From Bdellovibrio sp. 22V (GTDB taxonomy: Bacteria > Bdellovibrionota > Bdellovibrionia > Bdellovibrionales > Bdellovibrionaceae): a stretch of DNA of 64,000 bases. The DNA lies in contig NZ_CP125854.1 in the NCBI RefSeq assembly GCF_030169785.1, positions 2,046,001-2,110,000 of the forward strand. The letters are read 5' to 3'. Made by a program: the position numbers and the translations under genes. Below, one piece after another: positions 52,573-61,648 of the stretch. The notes below the pieces were generated by a model. It made no database searches. It worked only from the letters and a program-made list of their open reading frames with translations, and was not told the origin of the DNA. Numbering within the stretch: the stretch's first letter is position 1; each line of letters opens with the position of its first letter.

Positions 52573-53028
52573 ATGAAATTTATCGGAGGTTTACGGGAAA
52601 GTAAGAGTCCGGTTTCATTGACGGATGAAAGTTCCGTGATAGAATGAAGTCAGGGTTCGAAGGCGTAAAGCTCATCGAAAATAAACCTTACAAGCATAAT
52701 AAAGGGGACTGTCCCTGACAATGGTGTGCAAGCTCAGCTCGTACTGAGAAGCCTAAAGTTGTTACCATGGTCACCCACCTTAGCTAACATAGGTTTAGTT
52801 TTCAGAGTGGCCGTCGGACCTTTTTTTATTTCTCCTCCTGCTCTCAGCGTCTTCCGCCTTTCTGCTCTCGCTTGATGTCTCAATCTGAATCTAACAGCTT
52901 CGTTTTGTCTCACAGAAATACGTCTCAATTTTCAACGTAAATAACTTCGTCAATTTCTTAGAAGTTTAGAGTGAGAATTGCGTTTAAACGTCGTTCAGCG
53001 ATGCTTTCGCGAGTCCGATAAGTTCAAT
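52573..53028. other. Intergenic region without a gene
   Basis: A 456-base gap with no convincing coding frame; one minus-strand frame (52734-52928) is very basic and unsupported. It holds a GGGAC-T-GTCCC palindrome (52705-52715), a palindromic ACCATGGT core (near 52765-52772) and a run of seven T after GGCCGTCGGACC near 52830. It must carry the promoter of the metalloprotease lipoprotein and could carry a small RNA. Confidence 0.5.
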
Positions 53029-54981
53029 ATGAATTTACGCTGGATTAACGCGGTTGCAATTTGCATCCTGCCACTATTTCTTTCTGCTTGCGGCGGCGGC
53101 TCTTTCCAAGGGAATGACTTTTCTTCTCGTGGACCTGCGTCTGCGGAGCCTACCTATTACGGTAAACCCACTGATATCGCGGACGCGGTGACAGTAACTA
53201 TTCCGGCGAAATTTCTTTATCGTCCCACGTCTTATACACCCAACGGCGGATCTGCGAACGGCCTCGAAGCGGTAGTTTCTACGAGCGGTGCCGTGCCTAT
53301 TCCGTTTGCTGAGTTCCACATCTATGATTCTTCCGGCGCACGCGTACAGCAGGGGGAGACTACAACAAAGGGTGTCGCTGTTTTTGAGATGCCGAAAACT
53401 CAAGGCACATACACTATTAAAGTCTTTTCCCGCGCTTATAACGATTATTACAAAGTCAGTATCCTCGAAGACATCTACTCGAACACTCCTTACTCCATTT
53501 CAACGACATTCACGATCACAAGCTCTGATATTAGCAGCGGAGCAAAAGACCTCACTAGCACTCCTATTTATGCGCAAGCCAGCGAATACTCCTCTGCAAA
53601 AATCGAAGGCGGCGCTTTTAACATCATGTACGATATTCTTCTCGCGAATGAATATATCCGCCGTAACATTGGCAAGAATGGCACAACTCCAGGTGTTCCA
53701 ACTTCAAATCCGGCAACATGGTGGGTCGCTGAAAAAGTGACGGTTTATTGGAAAGCCGGTTTCAATCCGATTACTTATTTTACAAGCTCCGGCTCGCCGC
53801 TTTCTTTTTACTCTCCAGGTGAAAGAAAACTCTATATCTTAGGCGGAGTCAGTGGAGATGTGAGAACCTCTGATACGGATCACTTTGATGATTCCGTCAT
53901 TCTGCACGAGTACGGACACTTCCTAGAAGACGTCTATGGAAATTCGGAATCTCCCGGCGGCTCTCACAACGGAAATTTCGTCATAGATCCACGTCTGGCT
54001 TGGAGTGAAGGTTGGGCGAACTACTTCCAAGGTGCGGTGTTAACAGGAGCGGATGCATTTTCCGAAACTCCATCTGCATCTGAATCCCGCATGCCGGCGA
54101 AGAAGCGCTATCACTATTATGTCGATTCATACGGCTACAAAGGCAGCAGCAAATACGGTATTGGTATCGCGTTCAATCTCGCTGACATTGGAACGAATGC
54201 CAGCATGGATGCCGTTGGCAGCCACCCTCAAGACACCGGTATTTTTAGAGAAGTTTCCATCGCGAGAACTCTTTATAAATCGACACGTGCAACGACGGAG
54301 CGATATCCCGATGCCATCTCGACAAACAAAGGCGGCGGTATCTCTTTCCAAAATATCTGGAAGGTTTTCTCTGGCGACGGCGCTGCAAGTTACAGTCTAA
54401 AAAATACGTCGACATATCCGATTCCTAACGGCGGTCTCTTTAACTGGCTGCTTGTACAAAATGGCGTCGGCAGCACGGAGTGGACAAGCATTCTTACGGA
54501 AGAACGCCAAGCCGTGGATACCAGTGACTACGCTTATTACCTTGATACGGGCACTTGTTCTTATACATTCACGAATGCAGCTGCAGAGAGCACAATGGGT
54601 GTCGGCGACACCATCGAACGCTCTGATCAGCAGATGAATAATGATTTCTTCCTTTATTATCACAACGGCGCCAGCACAACTATCACGATGGACTATTCGA
54701 CAACAGGTACCGCGATGGATTTGGATTTGATTCTTTATTACGGCACTTATGTGTACTTCGAAGATGACTATTGGAATGCGGGTTACAGCTCTCCGTATGT
54801 GGCAAAATACAGTCGCACAGCTTATAGCTCTTCTGAATCTATCAGCCTTAGCGGGTTACCAGCGGGATATTACATGCTCAACGTAAAAGTGAACACTCAT
54901 GGTGCCAACAGCGCTATTAGTGGAACGGCGACATACACTCTTAAAAAGAATGGATCGCAAATATGCGGAAAAGAACGCTAG
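53029..54981 (+). CDS. Secreted zinc metalloprotease-like lipoprotein (HEYGH)
   Basis: A 650-residue lipoprotein: lipobox LSAC (Cys21), a beta-rich region with a transthyretin-like segment (about 75-150), a metallopeptidase core with HEYGH at 293-297 and WSEGWANYF about 40 residues later (the glutamate ligand of gluzincins), and a C-terminal pre-peptidase (PPC)-like beta domain with aspartates in MDLDLILYYG. The start at 53029 gives the lipoprotein signal; a TTG at 52978 would add 17 residues. The ribosome binding site is weak. It overlaps the next gene by 19 bp. A surface protease acting on prey or cell debris is plausible. Confidence 0.8.
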   Translation: MNLRWINAVAICILPLFLSACGGGSFQGNDFSSRGPASAEPTYYGKPTDIADAVTVTIPAKFLYRPTSYTPNGGSANGLEAVVSTSGAVPIPFAEFHIYDSSGARVQQGETTTKGVAVFEMPKTQGTYTIKVFSRAYNDYYKVSILEDIYSNTPYSISTTFTITSSDISSGAKDLTSTPIYAQASEYSSAKIEGGAFNIMYDILLANEYIRRNIGKNGTTPGVPTSNPATWWVAEKVTVYWKAGFNPITYFTSSGSPLSFYSPGERKLYILGGVSGDVRTSDTDHFDDSVILHEYGHFLEDVYGNSESPGGSHNGNFVIDPRLAWSEGWANYFQGAVLTGADAFSETPSASESRMPAKKRYHYYVDSYGYKGSSKYGIGIAFNLADIGTNASMDAVGSHPQDTGIFREVSIARTLYKSTRATTERYPDAISTNKGGGISFQNIWKVFSGDGAASYSLKNTSTYPIPNGGLFNWLLVQNGVGSTEWTSILTEERQAVDTSDYAYYLDTGTCSYTFTNAAAESTMGVGDTIERSDQQMNNDFFLYYHNGASTTITMDYSTTGTAMDLDLILYYGTYVYFEDDYWNAGYSSPYVAKYSRTAYSSSESISLSGLPAGYYMLNVKVNTHGANSAISGTATYTLKKNGSQICGKER

Positions 54982-55523
54982 TCTTCGCGGCCTTAGGGCT
55001 TTCAGTTGGAATTTCAGGGGCCGCTTTTGTGAGTAATCAAAAGGAGCGCGCACCTGCTTCTGTTGTTGGCGGAAAAGTTCCCTGGAGTCCGGCTCCTATT
55101 GGAAAACATTTAGCTTTGATCAAGGTCGAACTAAAAAGTTCAGAGATTCCTGAATCGGGTTCTGACGAAACCACCTTCACAGGTCGTATTCTTGTCACGC
55201 AAGATATCGAAGGTGATTTAAATTACACGTGGAGCATTCCCGACGACGTGACAATCGTTGAAGGTTCCTTAAGCGAAAGTCTTCCCAACGTTAAAAAAGG
55301 CCAGATCGTCGAAGTCACACTAACAGTAAGTGGCTTTAATAAAGAAAAACAACGACTGGTAACATTGCAAGCTTGCAAGATTGGCGGCAGCGCGCGCGTA
55401 TTTGATGGGCAAGAATATTCACTAGTTTTTAAATGGTGCCAGGTCCTGTTTCTTGTTCGAACGCGTCAAGAAACAGGACCTGGCACCTGTCATTTGCGTC
55501 CGTTCTTTTTTATTATGAAGTGA
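54963..55523 (+). CDS. Secreted partner of the metalloprotease; C-terminus altered by an inverted repeat
   Basis: A 186-residue protein with an N-terminal signal/anchor helix (about 4-24) and a beta-sandwich-like domain to about residue 155. It begins 19 bp inside the metalloprotease gene, so the two are coupled. From residue 158 on, the code comes from a 21-bp inverted repeat and its flank: the last 30 residues (starting WCQVLF) are low-complexity, cysteine-containing and unlike the rest. The native protein probably ended near residue 157 (SLVFK). Function unknown; an inhibitor, chaperone or co-receptor of the protease is possible. Confidence 0.68.
   Translation: MRKRTLVFAALGLSVGISGAAFVSNQKERAPASVVGGKVPWSPAPIGKHLALIKVELKSSEIPESGSDETTFTGRILVTQDIEGDLNYTWSIPDDVTIVEGSLSESLPNVKKGQIVEVTLTVSGFNKEKQRLVTLQACKIGGSARVFDGQEYSLVFKWCQVLFLVRTRQETGPGTCHLRPFFFIMK
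55435..55487. repeat. 21-bp perfect inverted repeat (GGTGCCAGGTCC type)
   Basis: Left arm 55435-55455 and right arm 55467-55487 are exact complements over 21 bases (GGTGCCAGGTCCTG..); the loop holds TTCGAA and ACGCGT. It lies inside the 3' end of the preceding reading frame and acts as its new C-terminal code. The GGTGCCAGG start resembles dispersed palindromes seen in related genomes. Confidence 0.88.
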
Positions 55524-56324
55524 ATGGAATATTTTATTTCCTTCGTCAAAATCATCATTGCGGTGGTTCTGCTTCTTGCTGCGGGCATCTTTTTCTTTCA
55601 AGGCCGGATGATATTTTTTCCGGAGACGCTGCCTAAAGATTATTCCTTCGAATTCAAAATTCCCGCCGAAGAAAAATACACATCTCTCGATGGTGAAGTG
55701 ATTCACAGTCTTTATTTTCGCGCGGAAAAACCGAAAGGCGTGATTCTTTATTTTCACGGCAATGCGGGTGCCCTCGATTCTTGGGGAGAGCTCGGCGAAG
55801 AGTTCATTAAAAGCACCGGCTGGAGTTTGTGGATGGTGGATTATCCCGGCTATGGAAAAAGCACGGGCTCCGTCGGTTCGGAAGAAAATCTGCACAAAAT
55901 GGCCTCGGCCGTTTTTATGGAAGTAAAAAAGCTCGAGCCACAACATAAAATCGTCGTCTTAGGTCGGTCGATGGGTTCGGGTTTGGCTTTGCGATTGGCA
56001 TCGGAAAATCCGCTGGCGGGAGTGATTCTTGAAACGCCTTATTACAGCGGAACAGAGCTGGCGAAGACGATGTTTCCTTGGGTGCCGCAACTCTTAGTGC
56101 GCTACAAGTTTCCTTCCAACGAGTGGGCAAAGGAAGTAAGTTGTCCTGTTTTAATAGTGCATGGGACCGAAGATGAAGTGATTCCTCTTGAGCACGGCAA
56201 AAGACTTTTCGAACTTCTTCCAGGAAAGAAAAGAATGACCGTTATTAAAGGCGGCCACCACAACGATCTGACCGAGTACGAAGAGTATTGGCAGGGAATT
56301 CGAGACTTTCTTGCGACACTATAA
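55524..56324 (+). CDS. Membrane-anchored alpha/beta hydrolase
   Basis: A 266-residue alpha/beta hydrolase with an N-terminal membrane helix (about 5-26), like ABHD13/BEM46 proteins. The nucleophile serine is in LGRSMGSG near residue 151, the acid aspartate in VHGTEDEVIPL near 217 and the histidine in KGGHHNDL near 246. The oxyanion HG motif is YFHGNAG. Its ATG directly follows the stop of the preceding gene and has a poor ribosome binding site, so coupling is likely. Substrate unknown; esters or peptides at the membrane are possible. Confidence 0.88.
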   Translation: MEYFISFVKIIIAVVLLLAAGIFFFQGRMIFFPETLPKDYSFEFKIPAEEKYTSLDGEVIHSLYFRAEKPKGVILYFHGNAGALDSWGELGEEFIKSTGWSLWMVDYPGYGKSTGSVGSEENLHKMASAVFMEVKKLEPQHKIVVLGRSMGSGLALRLASENPLAGVILETPYYSGTELAKTMFPWVPQLLVRYKFPSNEWAKEVSCPVLIVHGTEDEVIPLEHGKRLFELLPGKKRMTVIKGGHHNDLTEYEEYWQGIRDFLATL

Positions 56325-56348
56325 AATATCGGGCTATAACTGCGAGGT

Positions 56349-56987
56349 ATGGGAAGCATTTTCATTGAAGGCTTGCTCTTACAAGGCAGTTTGATCTTTG
56401 CTTTAGGAGCGCAGAATATTTTTGTGATGGAGTCGGGCTTACGCAGAGCTCGTCCTGCATTGGTGGCGGCCTTGTGTACGCTATCTGATTTGCTTCTGAT
56501 TTTTCTCGGAGTTCTTGGGGCTGCGACGATCTTTTTGCAGTTTCCGCTCATTAAAATTCTTTTCGGTATTCTCGGCGTTTTATTTCTTGTTTACTATGGA
56601 ATCCAGAAACTGCGTGAAGAGGTCAATCCTCTCGATCTTGCCTCTCACGAAAAAACATCTTTGCCAGGGGAGCGCAAGAAGATCATCTTGCAAGCTCTTG
56701 CGTTCAGTCTTCTTAATCCGCATGTCTACTTAGATACGGTGGTGTTAATCGGCGGCGTCTCTTCGAAGTTTCCTGAAATTTCCAACCGTCTCATTTTTGG
56801 ATTGGGTGCGGGAAGTTTTTCGTGTGTATGGTGTTTCTCTTTAGCTTTCGGCGCCACTCGCTTGCGTCCTTTGTTGATGGACCATCGTCGCTTTCGCGTT
56901 GTGATGATGGCCGCCGGAGTTCTTTTAATACTCATAGCGATCCAGTTGGCATTCACAGTGTGGGAGTGGGTATTTCGAGGGCCGTAA
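56349..56987 (+). CDS. LysE/ArgO-family amino acid exporter
   Basis: A 212-residue inner-membrane exporter with about six helices. The family signature FALGAQNIFVMESGL in the first helix and a conserved SLLNPHVYLDTVVLIGG block (helix 4) match LysE/ArgO exporters of lysine and arginine. It could protect a predator from excess basic amino acids during protein digestion; that is inference. It lies 24 bp after the hydrolase stop and may be co-transcribed. The substrate is not fixed by the sequence. Confidence 0.88.
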   Translation: MGSIFIEGLLLQGSLIFALGAQNIFVMESGLRRARPALVAALCTLSDLLLIFLGVLGAATIFLQFPLIKILFGILGVLFLVYYGIQKLREEVNPLDLASHEKTSLPGERKKIILQALAFSLLNPHVYLDTVVLIGGVSSKFPEISNRLIFGLGAGSFSCVWCFSLAFGATRLRPLLMDHRRFRVVMMAAGVLLILIAIQLAFTVWEWVFRGP

Positions 56988-57183
56988 ATTGTGTCCCATG
57001 TTGATACGAGTGACACTTTGGCGCTTGCCCTTTCTCGGCACTGTCAACGGAACAGACGTTCCTAGCTCGTTCCGTGGTCTGCAAATACTCAGCTAAGTTC
57101 ATGATCCCACTTGGATTTCTTCGCGTTGGCACAGCTTGGCCGACCTCTTGCTCTAGAGATGAGGCATAGAGGGAAATAATTTT

Positions 57184-57615
57184 ATGAAAACAAAAAATAT
57201 GATTCTAAACTTTTTTAAGGCTTTGTTCCTGACTGCGATGACGCTCACTCTTGTGAACTGTAGTAAGGATTCAAATAGTGGAAACACAGTAACGACAGGT
57301 TACTATATGGGTGCAAACGGTATCTGCTACGCACAGAACGGTCAGCAAATGCCAAACACTTCTTATTGCTACAACAACAACGGATACAATACAGGTTACA
57401 CATGGCAAGCTAACGGTACTTGCGTGCAAACTTCAACAGGAATGCAAGTTCCAGTGAACTACTGCCAAACGAACGGTTACAACAACGGTACAGCGACAAT
57501 GGTGTGCCAAGGACCTCACACAGACGGTTATCAATGGGTGCAATGCGGAACGCAATTCAACTGCGCGGGTTACACACTTTATAACCAATCAATGCAAATC
57601 GTTCGCTGCCAATAG
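57184..57615 (+). CDS. Lipoprotein with tandem 32-residue Asn/Tyr/Cys-rich repeats
   Basis: A 143-residue lipoprotein: lipobox LVNC (Cys26), then two tandem repeats of exactly 32 residues, 39-70 and 71-102, with the pattern GY-x3-ANG-x-C-x(8)-M-P-x3-YC-x3-NGYN (each with two cysteines), then a related third part ending in RC. AGAGGG lies upstream of the ATG. The repeats are rich in Asn, Gln and Tyr and look like disulfide-held loops. No family recognised. Its stop codon overlaps a GGTACC palindrome. Likely on the cell surface; the function is unknown. Confidence 0.78.
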   Translation: MKTKNMILNFFKALFLTAMTLTLVNCSKDSNSGNTVTTGYYMGANGICYAQNGQQMPNTSYCYNNNGYNTGYTWQANGTCVQTSTGMQVPVNYCQTNGYNNGTATMVCQGPHTDGYQWVQCGTQFNCAGYTLYNQSMQIVRCQ

Positions 57616-57628
57616 GTACCTGGTACCT
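57614..57628. repeat. GGTACC-T-GGTACC palindromic element, copy D
   Basis: The core AGGTACC-T-GGTACCT without the long A/T arms, overlapping the stop codon of the repeat lipoprotein. A degenerate relative, GTACA-G-TGTAC (57642-57652), follows 14 bp later. Confidence 0.75.
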
Positions 57629-57828
57629 TTCGCGATCGAAGGTACAGTGTACTTTTCATATCAAAACGGAAGCTGGTACCACGGCGCGCCACAGGGTGCG
57701 CCGTTTTCTTTTTGGGGATATGCGTATTCCCTGAGCATTTCTTCTCGCGGCTCGAAACGCGATGCGAAATTCCTCTTTCAAACTCTGCCTAAGTTTTCAG
57801 CGACGGCTGTTCTTTTGTGACGCGGTTG

Positions 57829-57857
57829 TTGACATACTTCCTAACACTCGCGAAATT
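57829..57857 (+). promoter_or_regulatory. Possible sigma-70 promoter of smc
   Basis: A perfect TTGACA at 57829-57834 is followed after 17 bp by GAAATT, a weak -10 match. It lies about 50 bp before the GTG start of smc. Confidence 0.35.
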
Positions 57858-57908
57858 GAAATGGTCTTTGGTCTAGCTAGACCAAGGGCGGTATTGAGGG
57901 GAACTTTC

Positions 57909-60900
57909 GTGAGAATTAAAAAAATTGAACTCGTTGGTTTTAAGTCCTTTAAAGATCGCACCGTCATTCATTTCGATGCCGGCATTACAGGTATCGTAGG
58001 TCCCAACGGTTGCGGTAAATCCAATATCGTCGACGCTTTGATGTGGGTCATGGGTGAGATGTCCGCGAAGGATCTTCGTGGCTCACAAATGACTGACGTT
58101 ATCTTCGGTGGTGCGGAAGGTTATGCTCCATTGGGTATGTGTGAAGTGTCTTTGACACTTGAAAACGATGGCGGCGCTTTCCCTGCGAAATATATTAAAC
58201 ATTCTGAAATCATGGTGACTCGTCGTCTTCACAGAAATGGTGAAGGGGAGTACTTCGTTAATAAAGAACCGTCTCGTTTGAAAGACATCCAAGAGATCTT
58301 CATGGATACGGGCGCGGGCTCTAAAGGTTTCTCGATCATCGCCCAAGGTATGATCGGTAAGATCATCACTGCGAAACCGGAAGACCGTCGTATGCTTATC
58401 GAAGAAGCGGCGGGTATTACGAAGTTCAAAGCGCGTAAAAAAGAATCACAACGTAAATTGATCTCTACAGATCAAAACTTGGTGCGTTTGCAAGACATCA
58501 TCGGCGAGTTGAAACGCCAAATCGATTCTTTGCAAAGACAAGCTCAGCGTGCCGAGCGTTACCGTAACATCAAAAACCAAATCGAAGATTTGGATCTATG
58601 GTTGTCTTCCGCTCAATACATTGAGTTGAAGCGTGCGGCGGACGAAGCTCAAGCGATCTTCGTTGAAGCGCAAAACATGGAAATTGAAGGCGATGCGAAC
58701 CTTTCAACTCTTCAAGGGCAATTGGAAGTTTTGCGCCTGCAAATCCTTGAAAAAGAAAAACTCGTTGAAGAGCATCAATCCCTTTATTTCGACAAACAAA
58801 GCACTGTGCAAAAGAAAGAAATGGAAGTTCAAGAACTTCGTTTCGAAATTGAACAGGCTCGTCGTAACGAGCAAATGACAGGCACGATCTTGCAAGAACA
58901 GCAAGCGCGCCAAGAATTGCTTGCTCGTGACAAGGCTTCTTTGGAAGCTCAGGTGACAGAACTTAAAGAAGAAGCTGAAACACTGACAGCTTCTTTCACA
59001 GAGAAAAACGATATCTTCCAAAACTTCAACTCCCGTATCGGAACAGTTGATGAAGATTTGACGACGAAACGCCGCGAACTTTTCGCCGTTGGTCAGTCCG
59101 AGTCTTCTCTGGATGCTCGTGTGAATTCTTTGTCGGCACAAATCGCTGATTTGACGGATCGTCAAGACAACGAACAGCAAGTGTTGAACGAACTTCGCGA
59201 AAAACAAGTCGAGTTCGAAGCGCGCCGTAAAAAGGTGATGAACGAACTTGATAAAGAACGTCAAATGCAATTGGACTTGGCAAGCGACGTGGATTCTTTC
59301 GAAGCCAACAAAAAGATTCTTTCAGAGTCTTTGGCTGAAAAGAAAATGGAAGTTGAATCCTTCAAAGATTCTTTGAACGAAGTGGCTTCTCGTTTGTACG
59401 GTCTTGAGAATTTGCAGAACAACTTCGAGGGTTTCCAAGAAGGCGTGAAGCAAGTGATGTTGTGGCAAAAGACGCGCACGCAAGAGATGATGGCGGACGG
59501 CTCCGTTGTCACTCACTTCCAACCTGTTTCTGAGGTTGTTGAAGTTCCGGCGGAATACGAAGTAGCTATGGAAGCGGCCTTGGGCTCACGCTTGCAAATG
59601 CTTTTGTCTTCGGATGCTAATATCGCCGTAGACGCTGTTTCTCATTTGAAAGAACAAAAATCCGGACGTTCCAGCTTCATGTCTACGAACGACCAAACTT
59701 TGACTTACAACCGTTCCGAAGCTCCGATCGGTCAAGCTGGCGTTCAAGCTATCTTGAAAGACGTCGTAAAAGCTGCGGATAAATTCCAAAACGCTGTGAC
59801 ATATATGTTGGACGGTGTTGCGATTGTTGATTCTATCCGCACGGCTTTGAATCTTCGCGCGACATACACGGGCTGGACATTCGTGACTCTTGACGGTGAC
59901 ACGTTGACGGCTGACGGTGTTTTGACGGGTGGTTCTTCAGAATCTGCGGATTCAGGAATGCTAAAGCGTCGCCGTGAGATCAAAGAATTGTCCGAGAAAA
60001 AAGACGAATACGCTGGAAAACTTCAATTGGCGCAAATGGCTTTGAAAAAAGTCGAAGAGCAATTGAACAACGTATTGAACGATTTCGAAGGCGCACAAAA
60101 ACGCAAAATGGATCAAGAGATCAAAGTTGCGGAGTTGAGAAAAGACCTTGAACGAGCTGAAAATGAAGTTCAAAACGCACAAGCAGCGGTAGAGCGCCAA
60201 GAACGCGAAGTCAAAAAGTTGACGGAGCAATTGGAAGTTCAAGAACAAAAAATGGAAGAGTTGAATCAAGCCTTGATCGAAGCTCGCGAGAAAAAAGTTA
60301 TTCTCGAGGGTGAAGTTGAGACTTTGAACAGCGAATTGAACTCTGTTCGTTTGGGTTTTGACGGTCTTCAAGCGGAAGTGACGGATCTGCAAGTGAAGTC
60401 AGCTTCTAAAACTCAAGAATACACAGGTGTTCTAAGACAGCTTGAGATGGTTTCCAAGTCTTTGAGTGACCTTGAAGCGCAACTTGCTCGTATGAGTGAG
60501 GAGGCTGAAGGCTACAACTCACAAATGACTGAGAGCCAGATTCTTCTTGAAGAAAAGAAAATCGAATTTGAACGTCTTTTGGATGAAGTTGAGCAATTGA
60601 AACTTCAAGCAGCCCGCACAAAAGACGAATACGAAGTGATGTCTGAGTCGATCCGTGCGATCGAAGAAGAAGCAAGTGCTTCTCAACGTGCACGCAACGA
60701 AAGACAGCACAAAATGAACGACTCTCAATTGAAGCTTGAACAAGCTAAGATGAAAGAGCAGTACTTGATCGATCAAATCCGTGAACGTTACATGTTGAAC
60801 CTTCCGGATGTTGTTGAGAAGTATGCAGGTCGTGAAGGCGACTTCTTGGAAGCGGACGCTCAACTCAAAGATCTTCGCGAGAAATTGGCGAAAATCGGTG

Positions 60901-61496
60901 AAGTGAACTTGTCAGCGATCGAAGAGTACGAAGAGACAGCTCAACGTTATGAGTTCCTCACGAAACAGCACGCGGATTTGACGGAAGCAAAAGAACAGCT
61001 TCGTAAAGTGATCGATCGTATCAACAGAATTTGTTCGAAGCGTTTCAAAGAGACATTTGATTTGGTTAACGACAGATTTACTCGCGTATTCCCAGTGCTC
61101 TTCGGCGGTGGTGAAGCGTGGTTGGAGCTTGTTGAAGAAACAGAGAAGAACGAAGCGGGTATCGAAATCATCGCTCGCCCTCCAGGCAAAAAGACGCAAA
61201 ACGTGTCCTTGATGTCGGGTGGTGAGAAGGCGTTGACTGCGGTGGCGCTTGTATTCTCGATCTTCCTCGTGAAACCTTCTCCGTACTGTTTGCTGGATGA
61301 GGTTGACGCTCCACTTGATGACGCCAACGTGTTCCGTTTCAACGACTTGGTTCGTGAGATGGCGAAGCGTTCACAAATCATCGTTGTTACGCATAATAAA
61401 CACACGATGGAAGTGGCTGGAAAACTTTACGGCGTGACTATGCAGGAGCGCGGTGTTTCCACGATGGTTTCTGTTTCTCTTCAAGACATCAAATAA
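57909..61496 (+). CDS. smc: Chromosome segregation protein SMC
   Basis: A 1195-residue SMC protein that loops and condenses the chromosome. Walker A is GPNGCGKSN at 31-39; long coiled coils run from about 165 to 500 and 680 to 1020 and flank a hinge (about 510-665, with the DGSVVTHFQPVSEVVEVP and LTGGSSESADSG segments at its ends); the C-terminal head has the signature LMSGGEKALTAVAL and Walker B YCLLDEVDAPLDD. The GTG at 57909 is chosen because GAGGGGA lies six bases upstream and it gives the normal MRIKKIEL start; the frame open to 57762 lacks conservation. No scpA or scpB is adjacent. Confidence 0.97.
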   Translation: MRIKKIELVGFKSFKDRTVIHFDAGITGIVGPNGCGKSNIVDALMWVMGEMSAKDLRGSQMTDVIFGGAEGYAPLGMCEVSLTLENDGGAFPAKYIKHSEIMVTRRLHRNGEGEYFVNKEPSRLKDIQEIFMDTGAGSKGFSIIAQGMIGKIITAKPEDRRMLIEEAAGITKFKARKKESQRKLISTDQNLVRLQDIIGELKRQIDSLQRQAQRAERYRNIKNQIEDLDLWLSSAQYIELKRAADEAQAIFVEAQNMEIEGDANLSTLQGQLEVLRLQILEKEKLVEEHQSLYFDKQSTVQKKEMEVQELRFEIEQARRNEQMTGTILQEQQARQELLARDKASLEAQVTELKEEAETLTASFTEKNDIFQNFNSRIGTVDEDLTTKRRELFAVGQSESSLDARVNSLSAQIADLTDRQDNEQQVLNELREKQVEFEARRKKVMNELDKERQMQLDLASDVDSFEANKKILSESLAEKKMEVESFKDSLNEVASRLYGLENLQNNFEGFQEGVKQVMLWQKTRTQEMMADGSVVTHFQPVSEVVEVPAEYEVAMEAALGSRLQMLLSSDANIAVDAVSHLKEQKSGRSSFMSTNDQTLTYNRSEAPIGQAGVQAILKDVVKAADKFQNAVTYMLDGVAIVDSIRTALNLRATYTGWTFVTLDGDTLTADGVLTGGSSESADSGMLKRRREIKELSEKKDEYAGKLQLAQMALKKVEEQLNNVLNDFEGAQKRKMDQEIKVAELRKDLERAENEVQNAQAAVERQEREVKKLTEQLEVQEQKMEELNQALIEAREKKVILEGEVETLNSELNSVRLGFDGLQAEVTDLQVKSASKTQEYTGVLRQLEMVSKSLSDLEAQLARMSEEAEGYNSQMTESQILLEEKKIEFERLLDEVEQLKLQAARTKDEYEVMSESIRAIEEEASASQRARNERQHKMNDSQLKLEQAKMKEQYLIDQIRERYMLNLPDVVEKYAGREGDFLEADAQLKDLREKLAKIGEVNLSAIEEYEETAQRYEFLTKQHADLTEAKEQLRKVIDRINRICSKRFKETFDLVNDRFTRVFPVLFGGGEAWLELVEETEKNEAGIEIIARPPGKKTQNVSLMSGGEKALTAVALVFSIFLVKPSPYCLLDEVDAPLDDANVFRFNDLVREMAKRSQIIVVTHNKHTMEVAGKLYGVTMQERGVSTMVSVSLQDIK

Positions 61497-61521
61497 AGAA
61501 GAGATCGAAGAGAGAATTTTT

Positions 61522-61550
61522 AAAACCCGCAGATGAACTCTGCGGGTTTT
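61522..61550 (+). terminator. smc terminator
   Basis: A perfect 12-bp stem (AAAACCCGCAGA / TCTGCGGGTTTT) with the loop TGAAC and a T-run follows the smc stop by 25 bp. Confidence 0.93.
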
Positions 61551-61590
61551 TTATTTCGAAAGGCTTGTCGTCAGCCTGGCGCAAAAAGAA

Positions 61591-61622
61591 AACCCCGTGT
61601 CGGAGGGACTGAACACGGGGTT
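61591..61622 (-). terminator. Terminator of the nitroreductase gene
   Basis: A 10-bp stem (AACCCCGTGT / ACACGGGGTT) is followed on the minus strand by TTTCTTTTTG. It lies 26 bp past the nitroreductase stop. Confidence 0.88.
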
Positions 61623-61648
61623 ATGCAGGAAAAAATTTAAGAAGGGAT

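Noticed and set aside
52734-52928. 64-residue basic minus-strand frame
   Set aside because: Arginine-rich by composition, no ribosome binding site or family pattern.
57130-57150. Sigma-54 promoter (TTGGCAC-like) before the repeat lipoprotein
   Set aside because: The -12 element does not match at the required spacing.
57762-57908. Upstream extension of smc by 49 residues
   Set aside because: The GTG at 57909 has a good ribosome binding site and gives the family's normal N-terminus.
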